Below, one piece after another: positions 9,056 through 16,331 of a stretch of 64,000 bases of DNA. The position numbers and the translations under genes are program-made. How positions within the stretch are numbered: the first letter of the stretch is position 1; every line of letters starts with the position of its first letter. The DNA comes from Streptomyces gobiensis. GTDB taxonomy: Bacteria; Actinomycetota; Actinomycetes; Streptomycetales; Streptomycetaceae. The notes below the pieces were generated by a model. That model saw nothing but the letters and a program-made list of their open reading frames with translations. It was not told the DNA's origin and made no database searches. The stretch is taken from assembly GCF_021216675.1 (NCBI RefSeq), contig NZ_CP086120.1, forward strand, positions 186,001 through 250,000, read 5' to 3'.

Positions 9056-9091
9056 AGCGCCGGGCCCCAATCGTGGGCGGGGCCCGGCGCT
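9056..9091 (-). terminator. Terminator of metNIQ
   Basis: A perfect 13-bp stem (AGCGCCGGGCCCC, 9056-9068, with GGGGCCCGGCGCT, 9079-9091) and a 10-base loop lie 20 bases beyond the metQ stop. There is no clear U-run, as is usual for high-GC actinobacteria. Confidence 0.8.
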
Positions 9092-9110
9092 GGATATTCC
9101 ACCGCGGAGG

Positions 9111-9962
9111 TCAGGACTTGACGGCACCGAAGGCGGGAACGATGGACCCGTCGTATTCATCCTCGATGAACTTCTTGACCTCATCGGAGTTAAGGAGCTT
9201 CACGAGCTTCACGATCCCCGGTTCCCTCTCGTTGCCCTTCTTGACGGCGAGGAAGTTGGCGTACGGGTTGCCGTCCGCCTGCTCCAGGACCAGGGCGTCC
9301 CTGGTCGGCTTGAGACCGGCCTCGATGGCGTAGTTGCCATTGATGACGGCGGCGTCCACATCATCCAGGGAGCGGGGCACGGTGGCGGCCTCCAGTTCCC
9401 TGAACTTCAGGCCCTTGCTGTCCTTGATGTCACCCAGGGTGGCGCTCTGGCCCGCACCGGCCTTGAGCTCGATCAGACCGTGATCGTCAAGGAGCCTGAG
9501 CGCCCGGCCCTCGTTGGTGGTGTCGTTGGGCACCGCGATGGTCTGGCCGCTCTTGATGTCCTTCAGATCCTTGGCCGACTTGGAGTACAGACCCAGCGGC
9601 TCCAGATGGACGTTGACCACTGGGGTGACATGGGTGCCCTCCTTCTTGTTGAAGTCATCCAGATAGGGCTTGTGCTGGAAGTAGTTGGCGTCCACCTCAC
9701 CGTTGTCGGTGGCGAGGTTGGGCAGGACGTAGTCGTCGAAGACCTTGACCTTGAGGTCAAGGTCTTCCTTCTTGGCCAGGTTGTCCCGTACGTACTCCAG
9801 GATCTTGGCGTGCGGGGCCGCCGACGCGGCCACGGTCAGCGACTCGCCGCCGCCCGTGGCGGAGCTGTTGCCGGGATCGGAGGCGGTGCCGCAGGCGGCC
9901 AGGCCAAGGGTGAGGGCGGCGGTCGCCGCGCCCGCTGAGGTGATCTTGATAATGGTGCGCAC
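9111..9962 (-). CDS. metQ: Methionine ABC transporter substrate-binding lipoprotein
   Basis: NlpA/MetQ family, 283 residues, within the usual size. A lipoprotein signal ends in the lipobox LAAC near residue 24, so the protein should be lipid-anchored on the outer face of the membrane. Family sequence includes KILEYVRDNLAKKEDLDLKV, YFQHKPYLDDFN and the IAVPNDTTNEGRALRLL segment. The start is GTG, with AAAGAGG eight bases upstream. It is the last gene of metN-metI-metQ and captures methionine (possibly D-methionine or oxidised forms) for the permease. Confidence 0.92.
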   Translation of the reverse strand: MRTIIKITSAGAATAALTLGLAACGTASDPGNSSATGGGESLTVAASAAPHAKILEYVRDNLAKKEDLDLKVKVFDDYVLPNLATDNGEVDANYFQHKPYLDDFNKKEGTHVTPVVNVHLEPLGLYSKSAKDLKDIKSGQTIAVPNDTTNEGRALRLLDDHGLIELKAGAGQSATLGDIKDSKGLKFRELEAATVPRSLDDVDAAVINGNYAIEAGLKPTRDALVLEQADGNPYANFLAVKKGNEREPGIVKLVKLLNSDEVKKFIEDEYDGSIVPAFGAVKS

Positions 9963-10028
9963 GAAGAGTGCCTCTTTCTGATGTGGTAGCTGCCCGACGA
10001 AGGGTTCGGGCCTTTGGGGGGAGAAGTC

Positions 10029-10700
10029 TCAGGAGCTGACCCGCTCCCGGCGGGCGAGGAGCCGCACCGCGGTGTCACCGAGCAGCTGCACGGCCGCCAC
10101 GAGGACGATCAGAACTCCCACGGTGACGAGCATCAGTCCGGTCTCGAAGCGCCGGAAGCCGTAGGCGAGGGCGAGGTCGCCCAGGCCGCCGCCGCCGACC
10201 ACACCGGCCATGGCGGAGTAGCCGATCAGCACGATGACGGTGGTGGTGAGCCCGGCGACCAACGAGGGCAGGGCTTGCGGCAGCAGTGCCTTGAAGACCA
10301 CGGTGCCGGTGCCGCCGCCCATCGCCTGGACGGCCTCGACCAGTCCGTGGTCAACCTCCCGGACCGCGGTCTCCACCAGCCGGGCGAAGAAGGGTATGGC
10401 GCCGATAGCGAGCGGCACGATCGCCGCGGTGGGGCCGATGAAGGTACCCACCACTAGGCGGGTGAACGGGATCAGAGCGACCAGCAGAATGATGAACGGC
10501 AGCGAGCGCCCGACATTCACCAGGGCGCCGATGACGTTGTTCACCGGCGCGTTCCGCAGCATCCCGCCACGGTCGGTGAGGACCAGCAGGACGCCCAGCG
10601 GCAGTCCACCGAGGGCGGCGATCAGCGTGGACCAGCCGACCATATACAGGGTGTCCACGCACCCCTGGATCAGCAGTGGCTGCATCTCGGCCCAGCTCAC
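10029..10700 (-). CDS. metI: Methionine ABC transporter permease
   Basis: A 223-residue inner-membrane permease of the MetI family with about five hydrophobic helices. The EAA-like cytoplasmic loop that docks the ATPase is visible around residues 135-160 (VREVDHGLVEAVQAMGGG). Its GTG start overlaps the metN stop by four bases (GTGA), so the two are translationally coupled; metQ follows after 66 bases. Confidence 0.92.
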   Translation of the reverse strand: MSWAEMQPLLIQGCVDTLYMVGWSTLIAALGGLPLGVLLVLTDRGGMLRNAPVNNVIGALVNVGRSLPFIILLVALIPFTRLVVGTFIGPTAAIVPLAIGAIPFFARLVETAVREVDHGLVEAVQAMGGGTGTVVFKALLPQALPSLVAGLTTTVIVLIGYSAMAGVVGGGGLGDLALAYGFRRFETGLMLVTVGVLIVLVAAVQLLGDTAVRLLARRERVSS

Positions 10701-11746
10701 TTGGCGCTCTCCTCTGTCAGTGCGTCCATAACGGCGGTGCCTGAGACAGCCGCGACATCGACGGTCAGCCCCTGCTCCCGCAGGAAGCCGATCGGCACGA
10801 CGTTGTCCTCGAAGCCGCCCGGCAGCTCGATCCGCATCCGGCCGATCTGGCGGCCGCCCACGGTGTCCATGGCGGCGCCGAGGATCGAGATGTCGATGTT
10901 GTATGTCCGGGCGAGCTGGGAGATCACCGGCTGGGCCGCGGAGGCACCGTGGAAGGTGACGTCGACGACCGTGCGGTCCGGCGCGGAGGGCTCCCCGCCG
11001 ACCGGGAAGAGCTCATTGGCCAGCTCGGAACCGGGAGTTGCCAGCAGGCCGGAGACGGTGCCGGATTCCACGATCTCGCCGCCCCGCATCAGCGCGGCCG
11101 AGTCGCAGACGGTTTTGACGACATCCATCTCATGGGTGATGAGCAGCACGGTCAGGCCGAGCTGCTCATTGAGATCACGCAGCAGCCGCAGTACGGAGCG
11201 GGTGGTCTCGGGGTCGAGGGCGGAGGTCGCTTCGTCGGAGAGCAGCACCTTGGGATCGCCCGCCAGCGCGCGGGCGATCCCGACGCGCTGTTTCTGACCA
11301 CCGGAGAGCTGAGCCGGGTAGGCGCGGGCCTTCTCGGCGAGGCCGACGAGGTCGAGCAGTTCCAGGGCCTTGCGGCCGCGGTCCCGTCCGGAGACGCCGA
11401 GGATCTCCAACGGCAGTTCGACATTGCCCTGCACGGTGCGGGAGGAGAGCAGATTGAAGTGCTGGAAGACCATGCCGATGCGGCTCCGGGCCGCGCGGAG
11501 GTCCGCGCCCGCACGCTTGCCGCGTCCGGCCAGTGCGGTGAGGTCCCGGCCATCGACGGTCACCGTGCCGGAGGTTGGCCGCTCCAGGAGATTGACGCAG
11601 CGGATGAGAGAGGACTTACCGGCGCCGCTCTGTCCGATGACGCCGTAGACCTCACCCTCGCGGACATGCAGATTCACGCCGCGCAGGGCGGTGACCTCAC
11701 GGTCACGCGTGCGATAGACCTTGCTCAGGTCCGTAGTGGTGATCAC
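10697..11746 (-). CDS. metN: Methionine ABC transporter ATP-binding protein
   Basis: A 349-residue ATPase. Walker A (GQSGAGKSS), the signature LSGGQKQRVGIARAL and Walker B running into SDEATSALDP are all intact. The C-terminal ~90 residues form the NIL domain, which in MetN binds methionine and shuts off import when the internal pool is high. The start is GTG with a weak site (GGAAA). About 210 bases upstream ends a small reading frame with three Cys codons, a candidate leader peptide for this operon. Confidence 0.93.
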   Translation of the reverse strand: MITTTDLSKVYRTRDREVTALRGVNLHVREGEVYGVIGQSGAGKSSLIRCVNLLERPTSGTVTVDGRDLTALAGRGKRAGADLRAARSRIGMVFQHFNLLSSRTVQGNVELPLEILGVSGRDRGRKALELLDLVGLAEKARAYPAQLSGGQKQRVGIARALAGDPKVLLSDEATSALDPETTRSVLRLLRDLNEQLGLTVLLITHEMDVVKTVCDSAALMRGGEIVESGTVSGLLATPGSELANELFPVGGEPSAPDRTVVDVTFHGASAAQPVISQLARTYNIDISILGAAMDTVGGRQIGRMRIELPGGFEDNVVPIGFLREQGLTVDVAAVSGTAVMDALTEESAK

Positions 11747-12182
11747 TGGGTTTCCGTCACTGTCGAGTGCGCGGCGCGGGAGCAGGTGAGCGCCGGGCAG
11801 GGGGCATTGCTTGGGGAGGAGGGGTTTCGGTGCGGGCCGCGCCGTCAGTGGGCGGCGGGGCCATGGGTGAGTGAGCGCGGGGGCGAGCGCGTCCGTGCCA
11901 GGGGAACGGGGCTCAGGTCTCGCTTCGGGGCGCGAGGCTGCTCAGGCGGGGGCCCTCAGCGGTCACACATTCGACACACGCGGCAGACACCGGGCGTGGT
12001 CATCGCCTCGGTCGCAGGGATGCGGCTGCTCGTCGTGGTCATGGAGATCAGTAAAGCAGACCCCGGTCCGGGGTCCCAGAGACCGAGATCCTTGTCCGGG
12101 TAGTGGACATCACCGCGTGTGGAGGCGCCCCGTGCCTGGGGCCCATACGGCGGGACCTCGGACCCGTAATAGAGTCACTGGC
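11747..12182. other. Divergent intergenic region metN / membrane protein gene
   Basis: This 436-base stretch holds the candidate Cys/Met leader ORF, a hairpin GACCCCG-GTC-CGGGGTC (12059-12075) beyond its start, and a small stem CTCGC/GCGAG (11929-11946) between the leader ORF and metN. No SAM riboswitch core of the S-box or SAM-IV type was recognised. Promoters for both directions must lie here, but no convincing -35/-10 pair stands out. Confidence 0.5.
11956..12042 (-). CDS. Candidate leader peptide upstream of metN (28 aa, Cys/Met rich at the end)
   Basis: A 28-codon frame from ATG 12042 to TGA 11956-11958. Its last nine residues are CRVCRMCDR, with Cys at 20, 23 and 26 and Met at 14 and 25. 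Two of the three Cys codons are TGT, the less common Cys codon in a genome this GC-rich. The gap to metN is 209 bases. No good ribosome-binding site precedes it; initiation at the internal ATG (12003) or on a leaderless mRNA is possible. Such Cys-clustered upstream frames are known to control sulfur genes by ribosome stalling in other actinobacteria. The role here is inference. Confidence 0.45.
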   Translation of the reverse strand: MTTTSSRIPATEAMTTPGVCRVCRMCDR

Positions 12183-12551
12183 ATGTTCATCCCGCTGACG
12201 GTCGCGGTCACCGTGACCGCCCTCGCGCTGGCCGCCTGGTGCGGCCACGCGGCCTACCGGGACCAGCCGACCAAGGACTGGCACTTCATCGGCATGGCCG
12301 TGGTCACCGTACTCGCCCTGCTTCAGCTGGTGGTCGGCGTGGTGTGGCTGGCACGGGGGCAGGAGCCGTCCGACAGCTCGGTGATCTTCGTTTCGTATCT
12401 GCTCGGCGCCGCGGCCGCGGTGCCCGCGGTCGGCTTCCTCTCACTGGCCGAGCGCACTCGCTGGGGCTCGGCCACGGTGGCGGCGGGCGCCGTGGTGCTG
12501 GCCGTGCTGGAGGTCCGCCTCTATGACATCTGGGGAGGCGGCGGTGGCTGA
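12183..12551 (+). CDS. Small integral membrane protein, unknown function
   Basis: A 122-residue protein with four predicted hydrophobic helices (about residues 3-22, 37-57, 68-88 and 97-114) and short polar loops. The start ATG 12183 gives a product beginning directly with the first helix; no ribosome-binding site is obvious, so a leaderless mRNA is possible. It overlaps the next gene by eight bases, which suggests the two are made together. I do not recognise the family. Confidence 0.7.
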   Translation: MFIPLTVAVTVTALALAAWCGHAAYRDQPTKDWHFIGMAVVTVLALLQLVVGVVWLARGQEPSDSSVIFVSYLLGAAAAVPAVGFLSLAERTRWGSATVAAGAVVLAVLEVRLYDIWGGGGG

Positions 12552-12972
12552 TACCGCTCCCGGGAAGACGGTTGACGGCACCCGGACCGGGATCGGGGCG
12601 GGGCCCGGGCGGCTGCTGGTGACGCTGTACGCGGTCTTCACCATCGGCGCCGCCTCTCGCTCCGTCTACCAGCTCTCCACCCGCTTCGAGGAGGCGCCGC
12701 TGGCGTACCTCCTGTCCGCGGTGGCCGCGCTGGTGTACGCGTTCATCACGGTCGCCCTCGTCCGGGGCGGTGAGGGGGCCCGTAAGGCAGCGGTCGGCTG
12801 CTGCGTCGCGGAGCTCGCCGGGGTGCTGACCGTGGGCACCTGGACGCTGATGGACCCATCGGCCTTCCCGGATGCCACCGTGTGGTCGGACTACGGCATG
12901 GGCTATCTGTTCATCCCGCTGGCACTGCCGGTGACAGGCCTGATCTGGCTGCGGCGGTCACGGAGCGCGTAG
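12544..12972 (+). CDS. Integral membrane protein, unknown function
   Basis: 142 residues with four hydrophobic helices (first LLVTLYAVFTIGAASRSVY, last near YLFIPLALPVTGLIWL). A GTG start at 12544 is preferred because GGAGG precedes it by five bases; an ATG at 12523 in the same frame lies inside the preceding gene. The 8-base overlap points to coupled expression. The function is unknown. Confidence 0.7.
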   Translation: MADTAPGKTVDGTRTGIGAGPGRLLVTLYAVFTIGAASRSVYQLSTRFEEAPLAYLLSAVAALVYAFITVALVRGGEGARKAAVGCCVAELAGVLTVGTWTLMDPSAFPDATVWSDYGMGYLFIPLALPVTGLIWLRRSRSA

Positions 12973-13000
12973 CGCGGGACCGCCGCAGCCAGGGTCTGGG

Positions 13001-13504
13001 TCAGGCGCTCGTGGTGAACGCGTGTGCCACGGCCTCCTTCTCCAGGGTGATCACGCTGAGTTTCGGGGAGATCCGCTCGGTGGCCGCCGGTACGTAGCCG
13101 CAGCGGCGGTAGAGCCGGAGGTTGCCATCGCTGCGGTGGCCGGTGAAGAGCCGGAAGCGCTGCGCGCCCTGCTCACGAGCCAGCTGGTTCTCGACCGCGG
13201 TGAGCAACCGCCCGCCAAGGCCATGCCGCTGCATCCGGGGGTGCACGATGAGCTTGCCGATATGGGCGGTGCCCTCGCTGTCGACGGTGCCGCGTACGGA
13301 TCCCACGACCTCCGCGCCGAGCCGGGCGACCAGGACGCAGCCGCCCGACAGCTCGGCGCGCAGGGCGTCCAGCGTCTGGGTGAGCGGCTCGATGGCGTAG
13401 TCGCCGTACAGCTCGGCTTCGGTCTGGTAGCAGAGATATTGCAGCTTGAGGATCTGCTCGGCGTCGTGCTCGGTCGCCGCAGAGATGGTCACGCTCATGC
13501 CCAT
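13001..13504 (-). CDS. GNAT-family N-acetyltransferase
   Basis: A 167-residue single-domain GNAT. The acetyl-CoA loop sits at VHPRMQRHGLGGRLLTAVE, and a phosphate-binding R/Q-x-x-G-x-G/A pattern (RHGLGG) is clear; C-terminal FRLFTGHRSDGNLRLYRRCGY is typical of the fold. ATG 13504 is chosen (GGGAGAGG nine bases upstream) over a second ATG two codons later. The substrate is unknown. It converges with the upstream membrane-protein pair and follows the sigma-factor gene on the same strand. Confidence 0.82.
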   Translation of the reverse strand: MGMSVTISAATEHDAEQILKLQYLCYQTEAELYGDYAIEPLTQTLDALRAELSGGCVLVARLGAEVVGSVRGTVDSEGTAHIGKLIVHPRMQRHGLGGRLLTAVENQLAREQGAQRFRLFTGHRSDGNLRLYRRCGYVPAATERISPKLSVITLEKEAVAHAFTTSA

Positions 13505-13594
13505 GTGCGCACGCCTCTCCCTTGTTGTCGCGCCCGTCCGCGCCAAGAGTGAGGGTCGCGCGGCCCGGACTGTCTGCCCTGATGACGCCGGTTG

Positions 13595-14113
13595 TTATCG
13601 CACCCTTCCCCCGAGTTCAGGGATTCCAACCTCCGCCAAGAGCATTCTGCGCAGACATCCCAGGCAGCGGGAACGCAATGGCCCTAGACTCCCCTGTGAG
13701 ATTCCCAACTCACCTGCGATTTCTTGGTACGTCAGATCCCTGGGTGACAGCAGCGCGGCCAGCACACGGGGGCAGCGGCCAGGCAGTCGCGCTACGGCTC
13801 CGCGCACCACGCGCCCCCGCTCCCCATCGAGAAACCGCCGTTCGGCGCTGTGCTCCGGGCCCCCGGCGGGTTCGGCGGCCGCCGGGTCGTAGGTGACTTC
13901 CCGGCTGGTCCGGTGCCCGATGGAACGCGCCTCGGCACGTACGGTCGCACGCAGCCAGGCGCCCGGCCGGGGCGGCGGCCCCTCGGCGTGGACGCGTTCC
14001 AGCCAGCGCAGCCAGACGGACTGTTCAAGGTCCTCCGCCTCGGCCCCGGCGGCATGGGCCTCGGCGGCGCACTCAGCAGCCAGCAGTGGACGAAGGTATT
14101 CCGGAAACTGCAT
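13595..14113 (-). CDS. Sigma-70 family RNA polymerase sigma factor (ECF-like)
   Basis: A 172-residue protein with a shortened region 2 (DLEQSVWLRWLERV) and a C-terminal helix-turn-helix of region 4 (LTYQEIAGELGISQGSLGP), the minimal ECF layout. The region 2 signature is divergent, so promoter melting may be weak or need a partner. No anti-sigma gene is adjacent. The start codon ATG 14113 lies one base after an 11-bp hairpin that also fits as terminator of glpQ, and no ribosome-binding site is visible; translation from a leaderless or processed mRNA is possible. Its regulon cannot be inferred. Confidence 0.72.
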   Translation of the reverse strand: MQFPEYLRPLLAAECAAEAHAAGAEAEDLEQSVWLRWLERVHAEGPPPRPGAWLRATVRAEARSIGHRTSREVTYDPAAAEPAGGPEHSAERRFLDGERGRVVRGAVARLPGRCPRVLAALLSPRDLTYQEIAGELGISQGSLGPLRSRCLGCLRRMLLAEVGIPELGGRVR

Positions 14114-14114
14114 G

Positions 14115-14142
14115 CCCGGCGGGACGCGAGGGTCCCGCCGGG
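14115..14142 (-). terminator. Hairpin between glpQ and the sigma-factor gene
   Basis: A perfect 11-bp stem (CCCGGCGGGAC / GTCCCGCCGGG) with a 6-base loop lies 23 bases beyond the glpQ stop and ends one base before the sigma-factor ATG. It is best read as the glpQ terminator, but it would also cover the translation start region of the next gene on read-through mRNA. Confidence 0.7.
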
Positions 14143-14164
14143 CGGTTTCAGCTAGCGGGGAGGA

Positions 14165-15304
14165 TCACCCACGTGAGCGACGGAAGTCCTCGGCGGCAAG
14201 CCGGGCGGTGTCCGGGTTATCAGAAAAGATCCCATCGATACCGGTCTCGTAGTACATGCGGTACGCGCCGAAGGCGTCCCCGTAGTCGTTGGGGTTGTCA
14301 CCGCGCCGGAATTCGGCGGGCAGGAAGGAGTTCTCGTTCCGCATGGTGTACGGGTGCAGCACCAGACCGCGGTCATGCGCGTCCGGGACCAGCGTGGTGG
14401 GCTCACCGAGCTGGCCGTCCGGGCCCTTGGGAATGATGAGATCCAGCAGCGGGCCGATACCCCGGGCGTAGCCGGCGATCCAGTCCAGTCCCTCGGGGGT
14501 CACCAGGTCCGCGACGGTGCGCGGGTCGCCCGCCTCGGTGAAGTCCCAGGGCTGCGAGTCAGCGGTCCACAGCAGCACCACACCGGGGGTACCGACGAGC
14601 TTGCTGAGCCGCTGGATGCTGCTGGGTTCAAAGGACTGCAGAAAGACCGGCGAATTCCGCCGGTGCAGCCCGTACTTCCGCAGGAGCCTCGCCAACCGTT
14701 CCTCCAGCCCGAGTCCGAGCTTACGGAAGTAGCTGGGGTGCTTGGTTTCGGCATGGAGCCATACGGGGCGGCCGCGCTTCTTGCCCTCCCTGTGGGCCCA
14801 TTGGATGACCTCTTCGAAGGTGGGCACGGTCCAGCGGCCGTTGTAGAGGGTGTTCTGCTGGCGCTGCCCGGGAATGCGCTCGGTGGCCCGGAGCTTCTTG
14901 ATCTCCGCGAGGGTGAAGTCCTCGGTGAACCAGCCGGTGTGCTCCTCACCATCCACCGACTTGGTGGTCCTTCGGTCGGCGAACTCCGGGTGGTCGGCGA
15001 CATCCGTGGTGGCCGTGATGTCGTTCTCATGACGGCAGATGAGATGACCGTCCTTGGTGGCGACCAGGTCCTGCTCGACGATGTCCGCTCCCATATCGAG
15101 CGCGAGATCGTATGACCCGAAGGTGTGTTCAGGGCGGTAGCCGCTGGCACCACGATGGCCGATGACGGCGGGCACCGGCAGCCCCGACGGCCTGAACCTC
15201 CCCGCGGCCTGAGCGGTCCCGGTGGTCCCCAGCACTGCCGCTCCCGCGCTCAGCGCCGCCGCCCCCAGCACCGTTCTGCGGCCCAGCCGCTGCTCCTGTC
15301 CCAT
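14165..15304 (-). CDS. glpQ: Secreted glycerophosphodiester phosphodiesterase
   Basis: A GDPD-family enzyme of 379 residues. A twin-arginine signal (RRTVLGAAALSAGA, ending near TAQA) indicates export of a folded, metal-bound protein. The catalytic core starts with HRGASGYRPEHTFGSYDLAL and the metal-binding EQDLVATKDGHLICRHE segment; later His and Glu positions (HAETKHPSYF, FSDNPD) fit the TIM barrel. It cleaves glycerophosphodiesters, for example from deacylated phospholipid or teichoic acid, to glycerol-3-phosphate for phosphate supply. Start ATG 15304 has GAGGAG five bases upstream. GlpQ1 of S. coelicolor is under PhoP; no convincing PHO box could be read here. Confidence 0.92.
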   Translation of the reverse strand: MGQEQRLGRRTVLGAAALSAGAAVLGTTGTAQAAGRFRPSGLPVPAVIGHRGASGYRPEHTFGSYDLALDMGADIVEQDLVATKDGHLICRHENDITATTDVADHPEFADRRTTKSVDGEEHTGWFTEDFTLAEIKKLRATERIPGQRQQNTLYNGRWTVPTFEEVIQWAHREGKKRGRPVWLHAETKHPSYFRKLGLGLEERLARLLRKYGLHRRNSPVFLQSFEPSSIQRLSKLVGTPGVVLLWTADSQPWDFTEAGDPRTVADLVTPEGLDWIAGYARGIGPLLDLIIPKGPDGQLGEPTTLVPDAHDRGLVLHPYTMRNENSFLPAEFRRGDNPNDYGDAFGAYRMYYETGIDGIFSDNPDTARLAAEDFRRSRG

Positions 15305-15585
15305 GAACTCTCCTCACTGCGCGGTGCGGTGTCCCGCACCTGACAAACGACGGCTGAAGCGTAGGCGGGCAGACCTGTCCGGTGGGGATCACACGCCGGA
15401 ACATGAGGGAAACGCGCGCCAACCCCGACATCAACAGGCGAGATCAGCGGGGACATCAACGGGGGACATCAACTCTGTGTATCGGTCCCATGAACCCGGT
15501 GCACCGCCCACCGAAAGCCGCGAGTATCGTCCTCACCTGCGCATCCGTTGCGCGTCATCCGCCCACGACCGGAGGCTGAATCTCT
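15305..15585. other. Divergent intergenic region glpQ / plsC-like
   Basis: The 281-base region holds a 7-bp hairpin (GGTGCGG/CCGCACC, 15323-15340) close to the glpQ start. Otherwise no repeat, terminator or clear promoter pair was seen. Confidence 0.5.
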
Positions 15586-16287
15586 GTGATGCCCCGTTAT
15601 GCTCGGTCTTTTCGGTTCCTGCTCATCAAGGCGCTGCTCGGCCCGCTCCTGCGCGTGCTGTTCCGTCCGCAGGTACAGGGAGCCGACCGGGTACCGGGCA
15701 CCGGCCCGGTGATCCTGGCCGGCAATCACCTCACGTTCATCGACTCGATGATCCTGCCGCTGGTCGCCAAGCGACAGGTCTTCTTCATCGGCAAGGACGA
15801 GTATGTGACCGGAAAGAGCCTCAAGGGCCGCTTGATGGCCTGGTTCTTCACCGGGGTCGGCATGATCCCCGTCGACCGGGACGGCGGCCACGGTGGTGTG
15901 GCGGCGCTGATGACCGGCCGCCGGGTGCTTGAGGAGGGCAAGGCCTTCGGTATCTACCCGGAGGGCACCCGCTCCCCCGATGGACGGCTCTACCGCGGCC
16001 GCACCGGTATCGCCCGGCTGACGCTGATGACCGGTGCGCCGGTGATGCCGTTCGCGATGATCGGGACCGACCGGGTACAGCCCGGCGGCCGGGGCCTGCC
16101 CCGGATCGGCCCGGGCCGCCGCATCACGGTCCGCTTTGGCGAGCCGCTGGACTTCTCCCGCTACGAGGGGATGGACCGGGACCGCTATGTGCTGCGCGCG
16201 GTGACCGATGAGGTGATGAGCGAGGTCATGCGGCTCTCCGGTCAGGAGTACGTCGATATGTACGCCACAAAGGCGAAGGCGGCGTAA
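15586..16287 (+). CDS. 1-acyl-sn-glycerol-3-phosphate acyltransferase-like protein
   Basis: A PlsC-domain acyltransferase of 233 residues. The catalytic HX4D motif is NHLTFID and the phosphate-binding motif is YPEGTRS, both intact. It would acylate lysophosphatidic acid or a related acceptor at the membrane. The GTG at 15586 is followed directly by ATG 15589, and GGAGG lies 10 bases before the GTG, so either codon could start the protein. It is transcribed away from glpQ. Confidence 0.88.
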   Translation: MMPRYARSFRFLLIKALLGPLLRVLFRPQVQGADRVPGTGPVILAGNHLTFIDSMILPLVAKRQVFFIGKDEYVTGKSLKGRLMAWFFTGVGMIPVDRDGGHGGVAALMTGRRVLEEGKAFGIYPEGTRSPDGRLYRGRTGIARLTLMTGAPVMPFAMIGTDRVQPGGRGLPRIGPGRRITVRFGEPLDFSRYEGMDRDRYVLRAVTDEVMSEVMRLSGQEYVDMYATKAKAA

Positions 16288-16325
16288 GAACTCACGCCAG
16301 GCACTCACGCCAGGAACTCACGCCG
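16288..16325. repeat. 13-bp tandem repeat, about 3 copies
   Basis: The short gap between the convergent plsC-like and efflux genes contains three near-identical 13-mers (gaactcacgccag, gcactcacgccag, gaactcacgccg). It starts directly after the plsC-like stop codon. Confidence 0.85.
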
Positions 16326-16331
16326 TCCAGG

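Noticed and set aside
11747..12000. SAM riboswitch upstream of metN
   Set aside because: The conserved cores of S-box and SAM-IV types could not be found on the minus strand.
14165..15420. PHO box upstream of glpQ
   Set aside because: 11-base units resembling the consensus could be forced onto the sequence, but matches were too poor to report.
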